Under the pieces are notes generated by a model. The model did not search any database. It was not told the DNA's origin and saw only the letters and a list, made by a program, of their open reading frames with translations. Below, in pieces: positions 55,717 to 64,000 of a stretch of 64,000 nt of DNA (its first letter is position 1; each line of letters starts with the position of its first letter). The translations under genes and the position numbers were made by a program. This DNA comes from Cercophora sp. LCS_1 (Eukaryota; Ascomycota; Sordariomycetes; Sordariales; Lasiosphaeriaceae), in the NCBI GenBank assembly GCA_036250225.1, contig JAPZLL010000010.1, positions 620,001-684,000 of the forward strand, read 5' to 3'.

Positions 55717-57876
55717 CTCAAGCCACTTTCATCACTCCAGTCTCGCTCCTTCACCCGGTAGGAAGACTCTCACGATGACCTCTTATTAGCCGGCCAGAGG
55801 TCGCTCCCGACCCATGGGGCAGATCGTAGATCATGGGCCGAATCGCAGATGGGAAAAGACGGTGTCACTAGCCAGGCTCGGCATTGGGCATTGGGCATTG
55901 GTGTGATTCAGAATCGCATCTATCCCGGCATGCTTGTCTATTTGCTGTTGGACTGAGATGAACCGTGGGGGCATGTTCGCCGTAGTTGCATGCGCAGGAT
56001 CAAAATACGGTGAGAATCCATGGTGTGAAGCATAACGCCCCGGTCAGAGACAAGTGCTCGACAAGTACACCGTCGGCGACACGGTGATGGCCATGGTGGG
56101 CAGCCAGCTCATCCTGACTTGTCGGTTCGTCGGCCGCTGGGGCGCATCATGTGGGTGCGAGAGGCTTTGAGCAGGGAGGGGCCGAAAATGGGGGCCGAAA
56201 GAGGGGGAGCCCCCGCAAAAATAAGAAAAGAAAAACAAACAAGAAGGAAAAGACAAAGCTGAGCAGCCATCCCGGACCATGGCTTCCGCCAAGCGCATGC
56301 GCCGTAAGGGTCCAAGTACTCGCGATGCACAAGCAAGACGTTCGAATCGGAATCGCAGTCCAAGAGTCCCCGGGCAAATAAGGACTCGCGAAACCGCCAC
56401 CACGTGCGGCCAAACGCCACCAGTCCAGCACCACGGCTCGTCCGTTTCTATACCAATCTCCGCACTGTTTCGGATCTCGGGTCCAATGACCAGACGCGAT
56501 GTGCCGTCTCCGCAGCCCAGAGACACCTCCCACACCACTGTGACCGAAATGCCCGATAGTTTTCGGATGCAGGTCAGTCTGAAGTCTGCCAGGCCGAGTT
56601 GGTTATGACAACGAGAGCGTCGAACCAGCGCGCCCAATAGGAGGGAGGACCGACGAATTACGGCTGAAGCGTCGATGGCACTCTGTGGGTGTCTCGTAGC
56701 ATGCAAGAGCAGAGCGGCATACGATGCGTAATTGCGACCAAAATCTGTGCTGGCACACCAATCCAGATGCTGCAGTATTGCGAGTTGAGCCGCCAGCCTG
56801 GTCGACCGGTGGGCGGGATGACGACAACGACGCCGTTCACCGCTCCGTGGTCACAGTGTGCCTGTTAGCACTGTCGGCATCGACTGGCCGCCCTCACCCC
56901 CGTGGCCTCTTCGAATCTCCGCCCGGGGTGGGGGCAACACCTAAGTGGCTGAGATTCCAGGCTGTTGGTTGTTGGGTTCAGATCCTGCAAGTTCCCAACT
57001 GCTGGCGCTCTCGCGCCACCACCTCGACACTTTTCCACAGAAGTGACGGAAACAGCGAGGATACGGCCACAGAGGCCGCAGGCAGGAAGAGGAACTTTCA
57101 AACTTGGCGCTGCAATCTCTGACCACCAGCATGAATATCCATTACCAAAAGTATGATGGAGAGGCCAAAGCACGAATGACGGGACACACCTCCAAGCTCG
57201 GCGGTCCGAGGCTCTCGGCAGCTAAAATCGGTTCTGAGGCCTGCCACGCCCGGAATCAGGTCATCGCCCAATGTCTCGCCAGCAGTATCAGCTTTCACTT
57301 CACGCCCATCAGACCGCCAGCACACGGGTCATGATGGTAGCAGAACCAAACAATCATAGACGGCAACCTAGAAAAGAACCTTGCATACAACGTGAAGCCC
57401 GTGATGGCTCATGAGGCATTACGACACGGAGGGCCTAACGATTACATCGTCTTCCCTCTGCCCATTTCCTCTCGGCCTCACATTTCCCAGACCGTCTGCC
57501 GCCCTCCTTTGGACGTCCCCAATACATCGCCTGCAAGGACCTCCCCGGGCACCACACAAACTCAAAAGACGTCTCAAAATACATCCTCAATCTCGAAATC
57601 CATCTGGACCTTCCCGCCGCGAACATGACACAGCGGAAACCTCCTCCCCTAGTGAAGCCCCTGAAACACGCAACTCCCATCCATCCATCCTACTCTACTC
57701 ACCTATCTTGCCCAAACCGGTCAGAAAAAAACACTTCATCATTTTTCCCATCCGGGTTGATCCATGTACGCGATAACTCCAAACAAGTCGTCAAGAATGC
57801 ACGCCCCTGAACGCTGCATCCGACACACTGTCATTCCCTTCATAAACTCATTTGCCGGTTATGATTCACATCAATT
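55717..57876. other. Gene-poor spacer
   Basis: No supported gene in 2.2 kb. Both strands hold overlapping short frames without family features. A/G-rich run at 56215-56260. The left end holds the velvet-like promoter. Confidence 0.45.
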
Positions 57877-57950
57877 GGTCGGATGGTGTAGTTGGTTATC
57901 ACGTCAGTCTAACACACTGAAGGTCCCCAGTTCAAACCTGGGTTCGATCA
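57877..57950 (+). tRNA. tRNA-Val (AAC), second copy
   Basis: Identical over all 74 bases to the minus-strand copy at 30682-30755. Anticodon AAC in loop CTAACAC. A TTTTT stop follows immediately at 57952. Flanks differ beyond a few bases, so this is a dispersed tRNA gene rather than a recent segmental duplication. Confidence 0.95.
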
Positions 57951-58721
57951 ATTTTTGGCCTTTTATCCCACACCAGCTCAGCCAAGCAGCCCGTTCTAGG
58001 ACCCGATACAAGAGCGTTCTGCGACCGGAATCGTCTTCTTGATGTTCCATTTTTTTTTTGTTTGGTTTTTTTTAAAAATAAAAAATAAAAAATTATAGAT
58101 GACTTTCTGGGGTTTACAGACTCTTTGCCGAGTGTTGTTCTTCAAGTGCAAGCCGAGGCGCTAGCGAGCTTGGTGCAGGTTAAGTGGGTGCTTGACACTC
58201 ACCAGGCGGAGATCGCGAGGACCATGAAACTTTGGAATGTCAACGATGGTGGGATTGCGGCAAACAAAAGGAAGCCCCAAGGGTGGCATATGTTTCGTTG
58301 AAAAAAAAATAAAGCTACTTCTCTTTCAAGGTCTTAATGACGCGGGATGTGTCAAGACGATTGTTTGCCCAGGGTTCAGCTTGGAGGTCCAGATGTGGGT
58401 AACCCTAACCCCCAATACTATCTCCCCTGATCACCACATCACATCACTGAAGAGAGGTTCCAAGACTGTGGAAGAAGCTAACAATTAAAATTCTAGCCCT
58501 AATCTCCCCGTCAAGATGACAGGACATAGCCCCAAGAGAAGATTGTGCTGCATAAAAGACAAACATAAACACCACTTTTACCAAAGCAATTGCACCTTGC
58601 TCAAGCAGCAAAACATGTGTACCCCCGTTGCAAACACCGTCTAGTATCCTTCCCAGACTGCCCGTGATATATGCTCTGATGCACACCATTCGTCAACTCA
58701 TTCTCGTCCCACATCCATCGC
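57951..58721. other. 3' region of ACC1 (minus) and tRNA downstream
   Basis: T/A-rich (58050-58100 holds long T and A runs). No gene. The left part is probably the distal 3' UTR of the carboxylase gene on the minus strand. Confidence 0.45.
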
Positions 58722-61700
58722 CTATACCGTCTTGAGGTACTTGAGCACCTTCTCCCGCTCATCCACCGGCATGACCCGGAGCATCTCGCGCACACCCTTC
58801 CATGCCGCGCTGTCTGTCGAGTCCTTACTTGACGACGGTACACCGGCCCGGACAAGGTCGCGCATCTCGGCCGCAATGGCGTCGGCCTTGAGGGCCTCCA
58901 CCTTGTCCGAGACCACCTTGCGGTTCTCCTCGTACCACACCGCCACCTCGCGGTCGCTCTTGTCGAAGCTGGGAACGCCACACCAGGCCTCGAGCAGACG
59001 CAAGTGGCGAGCGCGGGCCTGTTGCGTTTGCTGCGAGGTGGGTGCAGCCGAAGACTTCTGGTGGATGCCGGCCGGCGTGGTTGAGGCCGTGATGCGACGG
59101 AGGATGTACTCCTCGTTCAATCTCCTGCGCACGCGCCAGTAGAAGAAGCGACGAGCGTTGCGCCATTCGAGCACCTCGCGAATCACACCCTTGGCCTTCA
59201 TGCGGCCAGCACGATCGTGGAGATCGGCAAACTGCAGACTGATCTGCGCGTACACGGGCAGAAGCTGCTGCTCGCGAGCCGTGATCTGCTTCTTGACCTC
59301 CTCAATCTTCTCCTTGGGGAGGCTGGTGTCGGCCATCTGCTTCTTGAGAGCAGCATAGGTCGGGTCAAGACGAGACATGGTCTCGAGCTGCTTGTCCTTG
59401 CGGTACTTGATACCAATGATACCCTCGGGCTCCAACACACCACCACGGGCCTCAACATCGGCGTACATCTCCATGGCGGTGGGGTTGATAGTCGGGTCGA
59501 CGACGACCCAAGAGCCACCACGAAGCTCGCCGAAGGGCGGGATGTAGATGAAGACAGGCTGCTCAAACTTGACGAGGGCGTCAACAATGTAGGATCCGTA
59601 CTTGAGCACCTCGTTGTACATGTCACGCTGACCACCAGAGAAACCACGCCAGTTGGCGAGGATCATGAGAGGAAGCTGCTCGCCGTAGTTGAAGTCGTTG
59701 ATGGCCTGGGCCGTCTTGAAGGCGGAGTTGGGATACCAGACACCACCGGCCTCGTTGGAGAGCTGCTCGATCGAGTCGGGGTTGGCAGGGTCGGCAGGCG
59801 TGATGTTCTCCACCGATCGGGTCTCGACGGCGATGACACCCATGGGGATACCGCCAAGACGAGCACGACCGACGACGACGGTGCGAGCCCATCCGCCAAG
59901 GGTCTCGACGAACGAGTCCTTGTCGAATAGACCAGCCTGGAAGCCATCCTCATCGTCCTTGCCAGCAATCATCCACCTGACATCGTACGGCTGCTTCTGG
60001 GGAGGCGTGTAGCTGACGTCGCGGTCCCAGCTGTCGACGCTAGGGCTGATGGGCACGGGCTGGTTGCGCTTGTCGGGGATGTAAGACATCCATTGGACGA
60101 TCTTGGACACGCCAGCGAAGTCGTCGTTAGCGGTCAAGTGGGAGACACCGTTGCGGTACATGATCTGAGTGCCACCAAGCTGGAGGTTGGAGGTGTAGAC
60201 CTCGCGGCCCAGAAGGTTGTTGAGGGCGGGAGCACCAGTAAGGATGATGGGCTGACCCTCAATCTGGACAGCACGCTGGCCAAGGCGGACGAGGTAGGCG
60301 CCGATACCTGGGATTTGTTAGCGGTGAACATGCGGACAAGCAGATGCAAAAAGACTTACCGACGGAGCGGCAAGTGACAAGCGTGCAGGTGAAAATGTCG
60401 TTATAAGCCCTGCTTGTGGCACCGGCAATAAGACCGGATCCGCGCAAGCACTCGACGCCGAGACCGTCCTCAGCACCGACGATGGTGGTGATCTTGTGCC
60501 TCTTCTCACCCGCCTCGGTGACCTCGTCGGTGATGACCTCGTTCTCGAAACGCGCCTTGGTGGCATCGTCGAGGTAGAGGTACTTGAAGCCGGCCTCAGG
60601 CTTGTTGGCGTCGTTCCAGGCCACCTTGAAGTGGGGCATCAGCTCGTTGGCAAGGCCGAGACGAGCACCCGAGTTGGCAGACAAGTAGATGCGCGGGATG
60701 CCCAGCTTGCGAGCAAGCTCCGTGCACTTGAAGAAGAAGTTGTCTTCCTTGGGACCGAAGGAGCCGATGTTGAAGGTGATATCGTTGGCAACCACGACAA
60801 ACTTGCGGCCCTTGGGGTACTCGGGCGTGCGGGCTTGGATGAGCCAGCCGACCATGCCACACGTGTTGGTGCCAGGGTCACGCGAGACTTCAGCCAGGTT
60901 GTCCTGGTCGTCGAGCACAAGCTCGTTGAAGTCGATGCACTCGCCGGTGGCGGGCTGCTTCTCCGCGAGGGCGGGATGCCTCTTGACTGCCTCAGCCCAC
61001 GAGTTCTGGATGGCTTGGCGGAAGAGCTCGGGGAAGTCGTAGACGAACTGCGTGCCCATGAGATGGGCCTTGTAGCGCTTGGGCTGCAGCCAGTTCTTAG
61101 TCGGGTACGGCGAGGACACGGGAAGCAGGTGCATGGAGCCGAGCTTAGTGGTGCCGCCAATTGAGTGGAACACCCACTCGCCCTTCTCCGACTTGCGCTC
61201 GGCGTAGATCTCAACCTGGATGACATATCCAGACGTGTTAGTGATGATGACACGCAGCGGGTAGGGCATGCCCGTCGAAGGATCCGTGCAGATGATACGG
61301 ATCTCGACCTGCGCAACACGGAGACGCCAGCCACGGGGCCCGAAGCGGTCCAAGAAACCCTGCAGAGACTGCTCGACTTCCTGGGGTTGGAGCTGGAACA
61401 CGGGAGTGAAGTTGATGAACATGTGGTTAAGATCCGAGTTGTTGTTGCCGATAATCTCGAGCGCGTCGAAGATGTCGTTGACGACACGGTCAGCCTCCGA
61501 GATGAGGTACTCAGCCGTCGGGATGTGATCCCTGAGACGACCGGGCCGAATGACGGCACGGGTGAAGTAGCGCTTGTCAGTCTCGACACCCTTGCCAATA
61601 GCCTCGTATACGTGAATGTTCTTGTTCTCAGTGAACACAGGCTTGATCTTGAACTTGGAGAGTCTTCCGAGTTCAAGCTGGAAGGCGAGAGCGGGCTCAA

Positions 61701-64000
61701 TGTGACGGATGCTATCATCCTCGATGTACTCGGGGCCACGGAAGGTGTAGTAGCCAGGGTAGGAGCCATCATTGCGGCCGCACACAAACGTCAGACGACG
61801 CACACGGCGGGCGAAGAGCTCATCCTTGAACTGGTGGACCAGTGGGAGAATATCCTTAAGAATCTCGTCGTCGCTGCGGCCCTCAGCATCACGGATAGCG
61901 ACGTTGACAACGGCCGACAGCTCGTCGATGCTCTCAACCTTAGGAGGCCCGGGGCGACGCTGCCTGGAAAGATCGGTGATGAAGCCGCTGGGGCTCTTCT
62001 TGGGCTGGCCACCAGCAACGGGAAGCGTGTCGAGCGCCTTGGAGAGCAGCTCCTCGGCATCATCAAGGTACTTGCAGGGAACAATAACACCCTTGCGGAT
62101 GGGCTCCTCAGCAGTCTTGGCGGTCAGGTATGACATATCGCTAATTGAGTGAATACGCTGGAACTTGCTCTCGACCGGGGTGGCCGGGGACGAAGCAACC
62201 GCCGACAGGAGAGGAAGACCAAATTCAGACTGGCCAATCTTGCGGAGCGAGAAGTCCCATGACACAAAGGAGGGCGTGTCGGCCTCGTCGGTGTGATACT
62301 CGATCTTCTTCAAGACGTACGCCCTGTAAGCGCGGCGAACGTAGACCTCGAGGGCCGCAGTGGAAACCCACGGGTCCTCGTGTGCGAAGAAGAGAGTGAG
62401 GACGTCGAAGACGGTGTACTTGGAGTCAACAACCTCCTTGATGACATCCAAGCTGGGCTCCCGGTGGTCCCAGCCAGTCTCGCCGTAGCGGGACTCAACG
62501 ACTGAAGACCGGAGGATGTGCTCCATCTGCGCTGTCCTTTCCTCAAGCGAAGGCAGGGCGCACTGAATCAGGATCTCGCGGGCCTTGAGGGACACCTTGG
62601 CGGTCTGGCGTGACTCCAACTCGGCCAACTTGCGCAAGACAGGGCGGACATACTTGGCAACGTTGCCAGTGTTGGGCTTGTTGGGCCGGTACTCGTCGAG
62701 GATGGCGAGCACAAGCGAGTTCTTGGCAGCGACTCTGCTGTGCGAGAGAACGGTGTAGACAACCTTGAGGATGTCCTCCTTGTTCTCATCACGGAGCTTG
62801 AGGATGACTTCCTCGTCCTGAAGACGGCGGCCCGAGAATAGGCGCTCAACATCAGCGTACGAGTTGAGCAGATCTGCAATGACATTGAGCTCGCGAACCT
62901 TGGGGCCTTCAGCGTACAGCTCGAGCACTTCTGTGAGGGGCTGGAGGGTAGCCTTCAGGAGGTCGGCGTCACCAGCTGAGACATTGTCATCCAGGAACTT
63001 CTGGAAGACCTTGGACAGCGTGCGTGCAGGGAACTCGGCCTGGCGTGATGCAGCGCGCTCGAGAACCTGGGTGAACTGGGCATCAAGCTTCTGGGGCATG
63101 CGGGCGTGGAGGGCAGAGAACTGGGCAGCGAACTCGCTGTAGGGAAGCTTGGGATCCCGAAGAACCTCGATGAGATTCTTGAGCGTGTGGAGCATGATGA
63201 CCTGGTTGTCGAAGCCCATCAGAATGTTCTTGAGGATGCGGTGGGTAACGGCGAATCGCTGAGCGGGCTTGCTGCCGACAACGACGGGCGGGCCGTATTC
63301 AGGGAGCTGCCCGACGAAGGACGTCGCCTGCTTGACACGACTGGGGTCGTCGAGAGCGAGGATACCAAGAATATCACCGGCCTCAAGAGTGGCGCCCGGC
63401 TGCTTGATGAGCTGGACGATACCATCCTCCTGGGCGATCAAAGGCATGTACATCTTCATGACCTCAACCTCAGCGAAGGTCTGGCCAGCCTTGACGTGCG
63501 CGCCGTTCTCAACAGTGAACTTGACAAGCTTGCCAGGGGAGGGCGTCCGCAGCTGCGTGGGGTCGTTCTCCTGCTCAAGCAAGCAAGTCTTGCTGTCGAC
63601 GGAAATACGGGTCGCGGCGACCTCCTCCTTCCAGTACACGTTGTGACTGCGGCCGCTGAGCAGAACGAGGAGACCACCGTCGCTGAGCGCACGCACACCA
63701 ACCGTGCACTTGGAACCGTTGATAAAGAGGTGGTAGGCGTCAAGACTGGATCGCGTGACGGTGAACTTGTAGCGGTGGCCCTCGTAGATGAAGTCAACAG
63801 GGAACACGGTCTTGAGGACGTCCTTGGAGGGAACCTGGCCCTTTTCGAGGCCAGCGCGGTATTCGGCAACGCACGCCTCGCTCGCAATGTGGGCCTTGGT
63901 GACAGCGCCGCAGACAACAGCAAGCATGGTATCTGGCCTCTCGGCCGTGAGCTTCTTGGAGATCAGCTCGTCAAGCCACCCAGTGGTGATAGTGTTGTCC
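58722..64000 (-). CDS. ACC1: Acetyl-CoA carboxylase, C-terminal three quarters (5' end outside window)
   Basis: Makes malonyl-CoA for fatty acid and polyketide synthesis. Two exons are in the window: 64000-60360 (open at the upper edge) and 60307-58722, about 1740 residues. Order of domains: the end of the biotin carboxylase region (TITTGWLDELISKKLTAERP), the biotinyl domain with the modified lysine in AEVEVMKMYMPL, the long ACC central region, and the carboxyltransferase halves, including FKYLYLDDATKARFEN, GLGVECLRGSGLIAGATSRA and, in the last exon, IGAYLVRLGQRAVQIEGQPI, then DSWDRDVSYTPPQKQPYDVR and WRGFSGGQRDMYNEVLKYGS. The intron falls in a conserved Gly (V-G-I-G). In the central region FQRIHSISDM is a good Snf1/AMPK site, matching the regulatory serine of the yeast enzyme. 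The protein is cytosolic. All key residues that can be seen are present. Confidence 0.96.

Noticed and set aside
56044..56706. Minus-strand frame of 220 codons
   Set aside because: Low-complexity stretches and no conserved pattern. A competing plus-strand frame over part of the same bases is just as open.
59217..62133. Long plus-strand frames of 222-322 codons at 59217, 60496 and 61165
   Set aside because: They lie opposite acetyl-CoA carboxylase coding sequence and mirror its codon pattern; no independent family features.
1..64000. CRISPR arrays, ribosomal RNA genes or bacterial-type operons
   Set aside because: No regularly spaced repeats, no rRNA signatures, and the intron-rich genes show a eukaryotic fungal source.

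Overview
The window looks like nuclear DNA of a filamentous ascomycete (Pezizomycotina, most likely a sordariomycete). Genes carry many short GT-AG introns (about 50-90 bases). The gene families are fungal: an ascomycete-type laccase, LaeA-like methyltransferase, LysM proteins, a HET domain, a velvet-like protein, the H4K20 methyltransferase SET9, a Pth11/rhodopsin-like membrane protein and a CYP65-like P450. Gene models were built by hand from reading frames, splice signals and family conservation. Exon sums were checked to be multiples of three wherever exon borders are listed in full; one junction of the 24-kb membrane protein stays open.

Layout. 0.5-2.1 kb: class I methyltransferase. 4.9-7.3 kb: laccase with TATA box. 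8.0-8.4 kb: tiny six-cysteine secreted peptide (minus). 10.7-12.6 kb: a LysM gene with an in-frame stop, then a frame-broken coding remnant. 13.2-18.8 kb: a SnoaL/NTF2-like protein, then a divergent pair of conserved fungal orphans. 19.0-21.6 kb: a four-LysM gene and a HET-domain gene on the minus strand, both broken. 22.4-30.1 kb: a C-terminally anchored orphan, two multi-pass membrane proteins and a P450. 30.7-31.7 kb: tRNA-Val, tRNA-Thr and tRNA-Asn genes. 32-49 kb is a housekeeping block: Nudix hydrolase, augmin HAUS3-like protein, LrgB-like membrane protein, PIN1-type prolyl isomerase, RPB9, mitochondrial ribosomal uL14m, SET9 and a BTB protein. 54.8-55.7 kb: a divergent velvet-like protein. 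57.9 kb: a second, identical tRNA-Val. 58.7-64.0 kb: acetyl-CoA carboxylase (minus), whose biotin carboxylase end runs off the window.

The 8-22 kb stretch is the accessory part. Two LysM genes and one HET gene are all interrupted. Two of the lesions are TAG codons where the expected codon differs by a transition in CpA/TpG context, the pattern of repeat-induced point mutation (RIP). Long gene-poor spacers (2.1-4.8, 34.9-37.8, 50.8-54.8 and 55.7-57.9 kb) show no convincing genes. I see no CRISPR array and no recognisable intact transposon.
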